This document shows positions 16,917 to 25,641 of a DNA stretch of 64,000 nucleotides, one piece after another. Position 1 is the stretch's first letter. Each line of letters starts with the position of its first letter. This stretch comes from Methylobacterium fujisawaense. GTDB taxonomy: Bacteria > Pseudomonadota > Alphaproteobacteria > Rhizobiales > Beijerinckiaceae. The notes below the pieces were generated by a model, which saw nothing but the letters and a program-made list of their open reading frames with translations, ran no database searches and was not told where the DNA came from. A program made the translations under genes and the position numbers. Location: the NCBI RefSeq assembly GCF_014138435.1, contig NZ_JACJIM010000005.1, forward strand, positions 248,001 to 312,000. The letters run 5' to 3'.

Positions 16917-17557
16917 GCGGCAGCCTCCCGAAGGACGCGCTGGGCCCGCTCGACAGCTGCCGGATCCGACAGCCAGAGGCTGCTCTCCAATCCCACGAAC
17001 TCCGCCCCTGTCGCGCCGAGCGGCCCGATCTCGTCGGCAGCGACGGCGACCGCGATGCACGGCGTCTCGAAGATTTCGGCCCACCAGGTGGCGCGGGCCC
17101 GGACGGTCTCCGCCTCCGGCGCGACACCGTCCGGATACAGCCCGCCGAACATCAGATAGTCGATACCCGCCTCGCCGGCTTCCATGGCGCCATGCTTGGT
17201 CTCGATGCCTCCAGCACCGAGGATGCGCCCGTCGCGCAGCCGGCCGCGCAGATCCTTCAGGTCGCGCGGCTTGTCGACATGGATGCCATCGGCGCCGCCG
17301 CGGATCGCCACCGTGGCGAGATCACCCGTGAAACCCGGACAGGCCACGACCAGGGCCGCGCCCCGCTCCTGCGCCACCGGAGCGACCGCCTTCACGCGGG
17401 CCGTCAGCCCGCGCTCGTCGGTGGCGGCGAGCCGCAGGATCACGGCGGCGACATCGCCCGCTTCGCAGGCGGCCTTCAGGGCCGCCACGAAGCCTTCGAG
17501 TCCCTCGGCGTCGAGACCGTGCGGTCCGAGAAGGGCGAGGCGGGCATTGGTGCTCAT
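16913..17557 (-). CDS. Thiamine-phosphate synthase family protein (ThiE/TenI-like)
   Basis: A 214-residue TIM-barrel protein. It aligns with thiamine-phosphate synthases through GGADGIHVDKP, the phosphate-binding GAGGIETKHGAMEAGEAG and YLMFGGLYPD. Several residues expected of genuine ThiE, such as the pyrophosphate-binding arginines early in the chain, are not obvious, so this may be a TenI-like or divergent paralogue. The ATG at 17557 is chosen over an in-frame TTG at 17569. Position immediately after fba, 20 nt away, is conserved in related Rhizobiales as far as known, without a metabolic explanation. Confidence 0.75.
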   Translation of the reverse strand: MSTNARLALLGPHGLDAEGLEGFVAALKAACEAGDVAAVILRLAATDERGLTARVKAVAPVAQERGAALVVACPGFTGDLATVAIRGGADGIHVDKPRDLKDLRGRLRDGRILGAGGIETKHGAMEAGEAGIDYLMFGGLYPDGVAPEAETVRARATWWAEIFETPCIAVAVAADEIGPLGATGAEFVGLESSLWLSDPAAVERAQRVLREAAA

Positions 17558-17577
17558 CGGGGGCGACAACCGGCGCC

Positions 17578-18648
17578 TTACCGCGCGCCGATCTTCGGAT
17601 CCAGGGCGCCGCTGGCGTAGCGCTTGGCCATCTCGGCGACCGAGATCGGCCGGATCTTCGAGCCCTTGCCGGCGGTGTTGAACTCCTCGAAGCGCTGCTT
17701 GCAGAGCTTGATCATCGCCTCCATTGCGGGCTTCAGGTACTTGCGCGGGTCGAATTCGGAGGGGTTCTCGGTGAGGACTTTCCGGATCTGACCGGTCATC
17801 GCCATGCGGTTGTCGGTGTCGATGTTGATCTTGCGCACGCCGTGCTTGATGCCGCGCTGGATCTCCTCGACCGGAACGCCCCAGGTCGGCTTCATCTGGC
17901 CGCCGTACTGGTTGATGATGTCCTGCAGGTCCTGCGGCACCGACGAGGAGCCGTGCATGACGAGGTGGGTCGTCGGCAGGCGGCGGTGGATCTCCTCGAT
18001 CACGTTCATCGCCAGCACCTCGCCGTCGGGCTTGCGGGTGAACTTGTAGGCGCCGTGGCTCGTGCCCATGGCCACCGCCAGCGCGTCCACCTTGGTGGCC
18101 TCGACGAACTTCACCGCCTCCTCCGGGTCGGTCAGGAGCTGGTCGTGGCTGAGCGTACCCTCGGCGCCATGGCCGTCCTCGGCCTCGCCCTGGCCGCTCT
18201 CCAGCGAGCCGAGCACGCCCAGCTCACCCTCGACCGAGACGCCGGCCCAGTGGGCCATCTTGGTGACGTTGCGGGTGATCTCGACGTTGTAGTTGTAGTC
18301 GGCCGGGGTCTTGCCGTCGGCCTTCAGCGAGCCGTCCATCATCACCGAGGTGAAGCCATACTGGATCGCGGTGGCGCAGGTGGCTTCGTTGTTGCCGTGG
18401 TCGAGATGCATGCAGACGGGGATGTGCGGGTAGATCTCGACGAGGCCGTCGATCAGCTTGGCCAGCACGACGTCGTTGGCGTAGGCGCGGGCGCCACGGC
18501 TCGCCTGAAGGATGACCGGCGAGTCGGTGGCATCAGCGGCCGCCATGATGGCGAGCCCCTGTTCCATGTTGTTCAGGTTGAAGGCGGGCACGCCGTACTC
18601 GTACTCAGCGGCGTGATCGAGGAGCTGCCGGAGGGTGATGCGTGCCAT
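17578..18648 (-). CDS. fba: Class II fructose-bisphosphate aldolase
   Basis: Catalyses reversible condensation of dihydroxyacetone phosphate and glyceraldehyde 3-phosphate, in glycolysis, gluconeogenesis and the Calvin cycle. The 356-residue length and motifs fit the Calvin-type class II aldolases: CMHLDHGNN (zinc histidine), [39 protein letters not shown] and [10 protein letters not shown]. Zinc-dependent. It is downstream of pgk in the same direction, separated by a small coiled-coil gene. Confidence 0.96.
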   Translation of the reverse strand: MARITLRQLLDHAAEYEYGVPAFNLNNMEQGLAIMAAADATDSPVILQASRGARAYANDVVLAKLIDGLVEIYPHIPVCMHLDHGNNEATCATAIQYGFTSVMMDGSLKADGKTPADYNYNVEITRNVTKMAHWAGVSVEGELGVLGSLESGQGEAEDGHGAEGTLSHDQLLTDPEEAVKFVEATKVDALAVAMGTSHGAYKFTRKPDGEVLAMNVIEEIHRRLPTTHLVMHGSSSVPQDLQDIINQYGGQMKPTWGVPVEEIQRGIKHGVRKINIDTDNRMAMTGQIRKVLTENPSEFDPRKYLKPAMEAMIKLCKQRFEEFNTAGKGSKIRPISVAEMAKRYASGALDPKIGAR

Positions 18649-18711
18649 CGTGCGTGTCTTCCCGTTTCCCGTTTCGTTGTCCGCCCGATCGCCGGAGGCG
18701 CGGTGAGGCCC

Positions 18712-19032
18712 TCAGCTGGGCTGTATCGTTTCGCTCTGCCGGGTGCCTTGCTTTCGGTCAATCTCCGACGCGGCGCAGGCCATTCTTTCGGCGGATGATC
18801 CCCGGTCGGTCCGGCTTTCTTGGGCTGCGACGCGGTCCTCGACCTCGCTGACCCGCGCGTCGAACCTTACCGCCGTGGCCCGCATCGTCACGCGCATCCC
18901 GGCCGCGTTCAGACGATCGATCCGCGCCTCGAGCCTGTCGAAGCGCGTCACCGTCTCGGACCGCAGATCCGCCAGGCTCGCCTGGATGCCCTTCAGGATC
19001 TCGAAGGTCGCGTTCTCCCCATCGTCACCCAT
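18712..19032 (-). CDS. Small coiled-coil hypothetical protein
   Basis: A 106-residue acidic-basic helical protein starting at ATG 19032. Residues ~8-75 form heptad-like sequence (LADLRSETVTRFDRLEARIDRL, ARVSEVEDRVAAQE); the rest is polar and disordered. It has no recognised domain. It lies between pgk and fba in the same orientation, so it is probably cotranscribed with them. A spacer or regulatory role is speculation. Confidence 0.5.
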   Translation of the reverse strand: MGDDGENATFEILKGIQASLADLRSETVTRFDRLEARIDRLNAAGMRVTMRATAVRFDARVSEVEDRVAAQESRTDRGSSAERMACAASEIDRKQGTRQSETIQPS

Positions 19033-19111
19033 CGCCCCGGCCCCGCGGCTGATCAAGCCCGGCAGTATAGATAGGGTCGGGCCAATGGGGGAGGAGCGCA
19101 AGGCGGCCGTC

Positions 19112-20314
19112 TCAGCCCTTCGCCCGCAGCGCCTCGACGCCCGGGAGGGCCTTGCCCTCAAGCCATTCGAGGAAGGCGCCGCCGGCGGTCGAGACGTAGG
19201 TGAAGTCCTGCGCCACGCCGGCATGGTTGAGCGCGGCCACGGTGTCGCCGCCGCCCGCAACCGAGACGAGCTGGCCGTCCTTCGTCCGCGCGGCCGCATG
19301 CTTGGCGGCGGCCACGGTGGCGGCGTCGAACGGGGCCAGCTCGAAGGCGCCCAGCGGGCCGTTCCACACCAGGGTCTTGGCCCCGTCGATGGCGGCGTTG
19401 ATCTCGGCGACCGAGCGCGGACCGGCATCGAGGATCATGCTCGCGTCCGGCACGGCATCCACCGGCACGGTCTCGTGGGGAGCCTGCGCCTTGAACTCGG
19501 TCGCGGCGACGGCGTCGACCGGCAGGATGATCCGGCAGCCGGCCTTCTCGGCCGCCGCCAGGATACGCGTGGCGGTCTCGGCGAGATCCTTCTCGCAGAG
19601 GGACTTGCCCACCGCCTTGCCCTGCGCGTGCAGGAACGTGTTGGCCATGCCGCCGCCGATCACCAGCATGTCGACCTTGGCGACGAGGTTCTCCAGGAGA
19701 TCGATCTTGGAGGAGACCTTGGCGCCGCCGACCAGTGCGATCACCGGGCGCTGGGGCGATTCCAGGCCCTTGGTCAGCGCGTCGAGCTCGGCCTGCATCT
19801 CGCGGCCGGCATAGGCCGGCAGCCTGTGCGCCAGACCCTCGGTGGAGGCGTGGGCGCGGTGGGCTGCCGAAAAGGCCTCGTTGACGTAGACGTCGCCATT
19901 CGCCGCCAGGGCGTCTGCGAAAGCCGCGTCGTTCTTCTCCTCGCCGGGATGATAGCGGGTGTTCTCCAGGAGGAGGACGTCGCCGTCCTTCAGGGCCGCC
20001 ACCGCCTGCGCGGCGGCGTCGCCCACGCAATCCGCAGCGAAGGCGACGGTGCGCCCGAGGGCCGCGCCGAGGGCCGGGACCACCGGCTCCAGCGAATCCT
20101 TCGGCTCGCGCTTGCCCTTCGGCCGGCCGAAATGGGCGAGCAGGATCACCCTGGCGCCCTGCTCGGCGACCTCGCGGATCGTCGGCGCGACGCGCGCGAT
20201 GCGGGTCGCGTCGGTCACCCGCCCGTTCTCCATGGGCACGTTCAGATCGACGCGCATGAGGACCCGCTTGCCCTTGAGGGAGCCGGCATCGTCGAGGGTG
20301 CGGAAGGCGCTCAT
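19112..20314 (-). CDS. pgk: Phosphoglycerate kinase
   Basis: Interconverts 1,3-bisphosphoglycerate plus ADP and 3-phosphoglycerate plus ATP. The 400-residue protein has the N-terminal substrate site [25 protein letters not shown], the hinge-side [25 protein letters not shown] and the nucleotide loop [11 protein letters not shown]. The start ATG at 20314 is followed by the usual short N-terminus. It is the second core gene of the cluster after gap. Confidence 0.98.
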   Translation of the reverse strand: MSAFRTLDDAGSLKGKRVLMRVDLNVPMENGRVTDATRIARVAPTIREVAEQGARVILLAHFGRPKGKREPKDSLEPVVPALGAALGRTVAFAADCVGDAAAQAVAALKDGDVLLLENTRYHPGEEKNDAAFADALAANGDVYVNEAFSAAHRAHASTEGLAHRLPAYAGREMQAELDALTKGLESPQRPVIALVGGAKVSSKIDLLENLVAKVDMLVIGGGMANTFLHAQGKAVGKSLCEKDLAETATRILAAAEKAGCRIILPVDAVAATEFKAQAPHETVPVDAVPDASMILDAGPRSVAEINAAIDGAKTLVWNGPLGAFELAPFDAATVAAAKHAAARTKDGQLVSVAGGGDTVAALNHAGVAQDFTYVSTAGGAFLEWLEGKALPGVEALRAKG

Positions 20315-20349
20315 GCGGTCTGGTGCGGTCCTGTGCGGGGCGAGGGCGA

Positions 20350-20817
20350 TTACTGCGCGGTGGTGCCGATGGTGGCCCGCTGCGGCAGCAGGCGGTCGAG
20401 ATTCAGACGCTGGACGGCGACCATCAGGACCACGGTCAGGATGGCGGTGATCACGGCGGTAAGGACGAGGGCGCCGGTCCCGGGCAGGCGCCGGGTGCGC
20501 TCGGCGAGGCCGCGCATCTCCGTCCGGAGCGCCGCCAGGTCGGACTGGCGCGCCGATTCATTCATCCGGTTCGCCGCATTCTCGACCTTGTCCTCGACTC
20601 GGGACAGCAGTGCCTCGGAGCGGGCATACTTGTCCTCGATCCGCGAACACTTGTCCTCGATCCGCGCGAGCTGATCGAAGAGCTGGTTGGCCGGAAGCGG
20701 GTGGGATGGGGCCGCAGTCTGTGCGGCGGCGGGTGTGGCGGGCGGCGGCGGAGCCGGCCTGGGGGCGGGCGGCACGGCAGCCGGCCCGCTCGACGTGCCC
20801 TGCGAAGCGTCGGTCAT
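20350..20817 (-). CDS. Proline-rich, coiled-coil, single-pass membrane protein
   Basis: A 155-residue protein with three parts: a Pro/Ala-rich N-terminal 45 residues, a helical stretch with repeated [28 protein letters not shown] pattern (about 50-100, four residues IEDK/VEDK repeating), and a C-terminal membrane helix (about 115-137, [19 protein letters not shown]). The likely topology is a cytosolic coiled coil anchored by its tail. No family is recognised. It sits between gap and pgk in the same direction. Confidence 0.65.
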   Translation of the reverse strand: MTDASQGTSSGPAAVPPAPRPAPPPPATPAAAQTAAPSHPLPANQLFDQLARIEDKCSRIEDKYARSEALLSRVEDKVENAANRMNESARQSDLAALRTEMRGLAERTRRLPGTGALVLTAVITAILTVVLMVAVQRLNLDRLLPQRATIGTTAQ

Positions 20818-20906
20818 CCCTGGAGAGTCCCTGGTTCGAAGAAAGGCCGTCCGAAGAGTGGTGCGGCCGCCGACCTCTCAGGAGGCGGCGACCGCTGCAG
20901 TCCGGC

Positions 20907-21911
20907 TCAGATGAGCTTGGCCATCGCCACGGCGGTGTCGGCCATGCGGTTCGAGAAGCCCCACTCGTTGTCGTACCAGGTCAGGATGCGCACCAGCACG
21001 CCGTCCATCACCTTGGTCTGGTCGAGGTGGAAGGTCGAGGAATGGGGATCGTGGTTGAAGTCAATCGAGACGTTCGGCCGGTCGGTGACGCCCAGCACGC
21101 CCTTGAGCGGGCCGGCCGCGGCGGCCTTGATGGCGTCGTTGATCTCCTGGACCGTCGTCGCGCGCTTGGCCGTGAAGACGAGGTCCACCGCCGAGACGTT
21201 CGGGGTCGGCACGCGGATCGCGGTCCCGTCGAGCTTGCCCTTCAGCTCCGGCAGCACGAGGCCGACGGCCTTCGCGGCGCCGGTCGAGGTCGGGATCATC
21301 GAGAGCGCCGCGGCGCGGGCCCGGTAGAGATCCTTGTGCATCTGGTCCAGCGAGGGCTGGTCGTTGGTGTAGGAGTGGATCGTGGTCATGAAGCCGCGCT
21401 CGATGCCGACCGCCGCGTCCAGCACCTGGGCGACCGGCGCCAGGCAGTTGGTGGTGCAGGAGGCGTTCGACACGACGTGGTGCTCGCCCGTGAGCTTGTC
21501 GTGGTTGACGCCGTAGACCACCGTCAGGTCGGCGCCGTCGGCCGGGGCCGAGACGAGGACGCGCTTGGCGCCGGCGTCGAGATGGGCCTTCGCCTTGTCC
21601 TTCGAGGTGAAGATGCCGGTGCATTCCAGCGCGATGTCGACGCCGAGGTCGCGGTGCGGCAGCTCGGCCGGGTTGCGCACGGCCGTGACCTTGATGCGCT
21701 TGCCGTTCACCACCAGGAACTCGCCGTCCACGGCGACCTCGCCGGGGAAGCGGCCGTGCACGGAGTCGTAGCGGAGCAGGTGGGCGTTGGTCTCCACCGG
21801 GCCGAGATCGTTGATCGCCACGACCTCGATGTCGCTGCGGCCGGCCTCCGCGATCGCGCGCAGGACGTTGCGGCCGATGCGTCCGAACCCGTTGATGGCA
21901 ACCTTCGTCAC
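20907..21911 (-). CDS. gap: Glyceraldehyde-3-phosphate dehydrogenase, type I
   Basis: Oxidises glyceraldehyde 3-phosphate to 1,3-bisphosphoglycerate with NAD(P)+. The 334-residue protein has the Rossmann start INGFGRIGR, the catalytic C152 in SNASCTTNC, and the C-terminal [12 protein letters not shown]. It heads the gap-pgk-fba series. A strong promoter-like sequence at 22176-22203 on the minus strand would give a leader of about 250 nt. Confidence 0.98.
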   Translation of the reverse strand: MTKVAINGFGRIGRNVLRAIAEAGRSDIEVVAINDLGPVETNAHLLRYDSVHGRFPGEVAVDGEFLVVNGKRIKVTAVRNPAELPHRDLGVDIALECTGIFTSKDKAKAHLDAGAKRVLVSAPADGADLTVVYGVNHDKLTGEHHVVSNASCTTNCLAPVAQVLDAAVGIERGFMTTIHSYTNDQPSLDQMHKDLYRARAAALSMIPTSTGAAKAVGLVLPELKGKLDGTAIRVPTPNVSAVDLVFTAKRATTVQEINDAIKAAAAGPLKGVLGVTDRPNVSIDFNHDPHSSTFHLDQTKVMDGVLVRILTWYDNEWGFSNRMADTAVAMAKLI

Positions 21912-22361
21912 GGCGTGACTCCTTCCTGATGCGGCTCGCCGCGCGCCGGACCTGGGGGATGGTCCGCGGAGCGGTCTCGGCGGCCCGCCATACCGTCCGG
22001 GCCGGGCCGGGCGGGATCTGTGCGGGCGGGTTTGAACCTGCGATGAACCGGACCGGGAGAGGCCGGGCTTCCACGCGCGTGACCGTCGGATCGGACGGTG
22101 CCGGCTGAGGCCTCGGAACTGTCGCGGACCGGCCCTCCGGCATGTCTCGCGCGGTCCCTCTCGGGATCGCGCGGCTGTCTAGCATGGAGCCTCGACCTGT
22201 CAAACGCGTCGCCGTGACAAAGACCTTCGATCCACCGTCCAATAAACAGGGATCGGCACGATCCATTCGGAGTTCACCCGGATCGGGGATCGAAGGCCAT
22301 TTCCCCCTGGAATTTCGGCTGCATTCGACGGAAAGCTTGCTGTCGAGGTAGACACAGAACC
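21912..22361. other. Divergent control region between gap and the DUF4164 gene
   Basis: These 450 nt have no supportable gene. In relatives a transketolase gene often lies upstream of gap; none is present here. The region contains the candidate gap promoter and several GC-rich inverted repeats close to the gap start (for example around 21990-22010) that may form a structured leader. Confidence 0.45.
22176..22203 (-). promoter_or_regulatory. Candidate sigma70 promoter for the gap-pgk-fba cluster
   Basis: On the minus strand a perfect TTGACA (22203-22198) is followed after 16 nt by TAGACA (22181-22176). The start point would be near 22169, some 250 nt before the gap ATG. Confidence 0.5.
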
Positions 22362-22646
22362 ATGGCCGACGAGACCGAGCTCCGTTCCATCGACGACGCC
22401 CTCCGCCGCCTCGAGGCGGCCATCAACCGCCTGGATGCCGTCGTCCAGCGCCGCCTTGAGGTGGCCGCGCAGCCCGACGACCGGGATGCGGAACTCGCGC
22501 TGATGGACGAGGATCGGGCCCGCCTCGCCGCGGCTCTCGATGCTGCGAGCGCCCGTCTCGCCACCGTCTCGGCGACCACGGGGGAGGTCGGGCATCGGCT
22601 CGACCGGGCGATCGAGACCGTCCAGGATGTGCTCGGGCGCGCCTGA
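22362..22646 (+). CDS. DUF4164 coiled-coil protein
   Basis: A 94-residue, almost wholly helical protein matching DUF4164, an alphaproteobacterial family encoded beside zapA. Heptad-like sequence runs from RSIDDALRRLEAAINRLD through RARLAAALDAASARLA to the C-terminus. It probably forms a dimer and, by position, may assist ZapA or cell division; that is inference. The gap to zapA is 41 nt. Confidence 0.8.
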   Translation: MADETELRSIDDALRRLEAAINRLDAVVQRRLEVAAQPDDRDAELALMDEDRARLAAALDAASARLATVSATTGEVGHRLDRAIETVQDVLGRA

Positions 22647-22687
22647 TCCCCACGCCTACGCCTGTCGAGCGCACAGCGGAGCCGCCT

Positions 22688-23059
22688 TTGCCGCAGATCA
22701 ACGTGACCATTGATGGCCGCTCTTATCGCATGGCCTGCGGGGAGGGGGAGGAGGCGCATCTCACCGGCCTCGCCGCCACCCTCGACGGGCGCATCGGCGA
22801 GATGCGCAAGAGCTTCGGCGAGATCGGGGACATGCGCCTTCAGGTCATGGCGGCGTTGACCATCGTCGACGAGCTCGCGGAGCTGCGCATGCGGTACGCG
22901 ACCCTCGAGACCGACGTCGCGGCGCTGCGCGCTGCTGCCGAGGCTGCCGAGCGCGGGCGAGCGGAGGATGCCGAGCGGGCGGCCGTCGGAATCGGTCGGG
23001 CGGCCGAGCATATCGGAAAGCTCGCCGACGCGCTCGGCGGGGTGAGTCCGCGCACGTGA
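22688..23059 (+). CDS. zapA: Cell division protein ZapA
   Basis: ZapA binds and bundles FtsZ at the division ring. The 123-residue protein has the typical N-terminal strand pair (QINVTIDGRSYRMACGEGEE) and a helix HLTGLAATLDGRIGEMRK, followed by the long C-terminal coiled coil. Translation starts at an unusual TTG (22688), because no ATG or GTG lies before the conserved strand. It is coupled in order with the DUF4164 gene. Confidence 0.9.
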   Translation: MPQINVTIDGRSYRMACGEGEEAHLTGLAATLDGRIGEMRKSFGEIGDMRLQVMAALTIVDELAELRMRYATLETDVAALRAAAEAAERGRAEDAERAAVGIGRAAEHIGKLADALGGVSPRT

Positions 23060-23381
23060 ACGACACCACGTGAACGACAAGGAGCCGGACGTCTGCACTG
23101 TCGAACCGGTTCGCATTCCGCCGCCGCGCGCGAGCCATTCGCGGACCGCAATCCGACCCCGGCGGCGCCGAAAGCGGCGGGATTTTCGGGAATACTCACC
23201 CCTCTGGACTGACGTGGATGCGGGCACGACGCCGGTCCCCTTAAACACGACCGTCACCGGCTGCCGGTGCAGATCGACCGTTCGAGGCCCTTTCGGTTCG
23301 TGGTCGGACTGGTCTTCGCGCAATCGTGAGGCCGTCCGGGTCCGGGTTGCCGCGCCGGACCGATCATCGCTGTCGAAAACC
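23060..23381. other. Gene-free region downstream of zapA (possible small-RNA locus)
   Basis: No credible coding sequence is seen in these 322 nt. In many proteobacteria the 6S RNA gene lies just after zapA. A few helices can be drawn, such as CACCGG/CCGGTG with a CTG loop at 23255-23269, flanked by CGGTC/GACCG. The characteristic long 6S duplex and bubble were not convincingly identified by eye, so no RNA gene is called. Confidence 0.35.
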
Positions 23382-24050
23382 TCATTCCGTCTCGGCGATG
23401 TAGCGCCCCAGCGCCGCCGCCGCCCGGAGCATGTGGGCGCGCATACGCCGGGCGGCCGTCTCGCCGTCCCCTTCGGCGATCGCCGCCAGGATCTCGCCGT
23501 GTTCCTCCCGCGAACGGCGGATCCGGTCGGCGTGGCGGAGCTGCGTGCGCCGGAACGCGGCGAGGCGCTCGCGGATCGCCAGGGCCTGCTCGGCCATGAA
23601 GCCGTTGTGGGTCGCCGTGTAGAGCGCCTCGTGGAAGGCGCGGTTGAACCGGTCGTAGGCGTCGACGTCGCCCGCCTCGACCGCCTTGGCGGATTCCTCG
23701 TGAAGCTCCATGAGCTCCCCGCGCTCCAGGGGCGTCATCCGGTAGGTGGCGAGCCGGGCGCACATCGCCTCGATCTCGGCGGTCGTCTCGAACATGTCGG
23801 CGATCCGCTGCGGCGTGAGGCGCACCACCACGACGCCCCGGCGGGGCCGGATCTCCACGAGCCCCGAGGCCGCGAGCTGGCGCAGCGCCTCCCGGACGGG
23901 CGTGCGCGACGCGCCGTAGCGATCGGCCAGGTTCTGCTCGTCGAGGGCCGTGCCGGCCGCGATAGTCCCTGACGCGATGGCGTCGGTGAGCGCGTCGCGG
24001 ATCCGGTCCGAGAGCAGCCCGCTGTCGATCTTCTGAAAGTCGCCGTGCAT
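23382..24050 (-). CDS. GntR-family (FCD subfamily) regulator of malonate utilisation
   Basis: A 222-residue transcription factor. The N-terminal winged helix includes ALTDAIASGTIAAGTALDEQNLADRYGASRTPVREALRQLAASGLV, read in parts; the wing RPRRGVVVV follows. The C-terminal FCD ligand domain is helical, with metal-type histidines in NRAFHEALY, HNGFM and EEHGEIL. ATG 24050 is chosen because AGGA lies 9 nt upstream; ATG 24068 has no such site. Adjacent MadM/MadL and divergent mdc genes make it the probable malonate-responsive repressor (MdcY/MatR type). Confidence 0.85.
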   Translation of the reverse strand: MHGDFQKIDSGLLSDRIRDALTDAIASGTIAAGTALDEQNLADRYGASRTPVREALRQLAASGLVEIRPRRGVVVVRLTPQRIADMFETTAEIEAMCARLATYRMTPLERGELMELHEESAKAVEAGDVDAYDRFNRAFHEALYTATHNGFMAEQALAIRERLAAFRRTQLRHADRIRRSREEHGEILAAIAEGDGETAARRMRAHMLRAAAALGRYIAETE

Positions 24051-24173
24051 CCGCCGTTCCTCAATCATCCCATGAGCGGCGCCTGCCAGTCTTCGGGAAG
24101 ACGATGCGGAACCATACCCTAATCCGCACGGGCGAATCCGCATCGCGACCGGACGCGCCGGAACGAAGCCGCT

Positions 24174-24950
24174 TCAGCCGACCAGGGCCCGCACCGTCAG
24201 GAACAGGATCGAGGGGCCGACGAGGCAGCCGATTCCGGTGTGGAACGTCGCCGTCAGCGCGCCGTAGGGGACGAGCTTCGGATCGGTCGCCGCGAGGCCG
24301 CCCGCGACCCCGCTGACCGTGCCCATCAGGCCACCATACGCCATCGCGGAGCGCGGGTTGTCGAGGCCGATCAACCGGGCCACCAGGGGCGTCCCGACCA
24401 TGACCATGACCGCCTTGGTCACCCCGGTCGCGATGGACAGCGCCATCACGGTGGAATCCGCGCCGATCGCCGCGCCGGTGACGGGCCCGACGATGTAGGT
24501 GATCGCCCCCGCGCCGATCGTCGTGATCGAGACCGCGTCGTGATAGCCGAAGGCCACGGCGGTCAGGGTGCCGACGATGAACGGCAGGATCGTCCCGAGG
24601 GCGAGGGCCAGGACGCCCAGCAGGCCCGCACGCCGCGCCTCGATCACGTCCACCTCGAAGGCGGTGGCGACGATGGCGAAGTCGCGCAGCATCGCCCCGC
24701 CCATCAGGCCGATCCCGGCAAGCGCCGGGATGTCGGCGAGGCCCTTCTTCCCGCCCGTGTAGAGCCCGCCGAGATAGGCGAGTGCCAGCCCCAGCACGAT
24801 CGCGATCGCGGAGCCGTGGACGCGGCCCTTGGTGAGGCGCTTGGCGGCGTAGTTCGAGACGAGGATCAGCGCGCCGACCACCGCGAAGGCGGCCACGAGG
24901 CTCTGCTCGACGAAGACGTGCTCGATGCCGTGCCAGATGTCGTGTCCCAT
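24174..24950 (-). CDS. madM: Malonate transporter subunit MadM
   Basis: A 258-residue inner-membrane protein with about eight hydrophobic helices (for example FAVVGALILVSNYAAKRL, VLALALGTILPFIVGTL and AITYIVGPVTGAAIGADS). Together with MadL it forms the sodium-dependent malonate carrier described for Malonomonas rubra. The start ATG 24950 is 5 nt from the end of the madL gene. Transcribed towards the GntR gene. Confidence 0.88.
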   Translation of the reverse strand: MGHDIWHGIEHVFVEQSLVAAFAVVGALILVSNYAAKRLTKGRVHGSAIAIVLGLALAYLGGLYTGGKKGLADIPALAGIGLMGGAMLRDFAIVATAFEVDVIEARRAGLLGVLALALGTILPFIVGTLTAVAFGYHDAVSITTIGAGAITYIVGPVTGAAIGADSTVMALSIATGVTKAVMVMVGTPLVARLIGLDNPRSAMAYGGLMGTVSGVAGGLAATDPKLVPYGALTATFHTGIGCLVGPSILFLTVRALVG

Positions 24951-24955
24951 GGCGT

Positions 24956-25414
24956 TCACCCCTTCCTGGCGCCGGGCGCGGCGGCCGGCGCCACCGCTTC
25001 GGGCTCGGCGTCGCCGCCGATCACGGAGCCGCCATGCTCCACGGCGTCGCTGCCGGGATCGCGCCGTCCGATCCGGCTGAGCAGGGCGACGGCGCCGAAG
25101 CACAGGACCAGGGAGCCTGTCGCCGCGATCAGCACGATCGGACCGCCGCTCACGGCCGCCACGACGTTCTGCTGGGCCGCCATGGCGACCACGATCGGGA
25201 TGTACATCCCCGCCCAGAATTCGACGCCGAACTGGACCCCTTTGGTCAGGCGACCCCGGTGCGACAGCCACAGGCGCGCGGCGATGAGCAGGATCATGGC
25301 GATGCCGACGCCGCCGACATTCGCCTTGACGCCGAGAGCGAGGCCAAGAAGGTCGCCGAGATACACGCCGATCAGCGTGGCGGCGGCGAGCAGGGCGACA
25401 CCGAGGACGATCAT
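24956..25414 (-). CDS. madL: Malonate transporter subunit MadL
   Basis: A 152-residue membrane protein with four hydrophobic segments (MIVLGVALLAAATLIGVYLG, VGIAMILLIAARLWL, FWAGMYIPIVVAMAA and PIVLIAATGSLVLCFGAVAL) and a polar C-terminal tail. ATG 25414 begins directly at the first helix. It is the first gene of the madL-madM-gntR transcript, divergent from mdcA. Confidence 0.88.
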   Translation of the reverse strand: MIVLGVALLAAATLIGVYLGDLLGLALGVKANVGGVGIAMILLIAARLWLSHRGRLTKGVQFGVEFWAGMYIPIVVAMAAQQNVVAAVSGGPIVLIAATGSLVLCFGAVALLSRIGRRDPGSDAVEHGGSVIGGDAEPEAVAPAAAPGARKG

Positions 25415-25548
25415 CGGCGTTGCCCGTTCACTGGAGCGGCGCTTCCGGCCGCATCCGACGGCCGTGTGGACGCGTGCAACATGGCGCGTTCCCTTCCCGG
25501 ATCGGCCTCGGGGGCCGTTGCGCGAAGTATGCAATATGTTCACACGCA

Positions 25549-25578
25549 CGCAATCCCGTATACGAAACTGTGATTGCG
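25549..25578. promoter_or_regulatory. Candidate GntR operator in the madL-mdcA divergent region
   Basis: CGCAATC (25549-25555) and GATTGCG (25572-25578) form a 7-bp inverted repeat with a 16-nt centre that contains the perfect palindrome CGTATACG (25557-25564). The surroundings are AT-rich compared with the genes. GTATAC-type cores are known for FCD-type GntR repressors, including MdcY. The site lies 64 nt before mdcA and 135 nt before madL, able to control both. Confidence 0.5.
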
Positions 25579-25641
25579 CCGGGTTTGAAAATACCGGAAC
25601 AACCGCTAGATATCATTTGGTACACCGGTTGGAGCACGCGG

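Noticed and set aside
22142..22351. A 69-codon plus-strand frame upstream of the DUF4164 gene
   Set aside because: It lies over the candidate gap promoter and has no ribosome-binding site or conserved motif.
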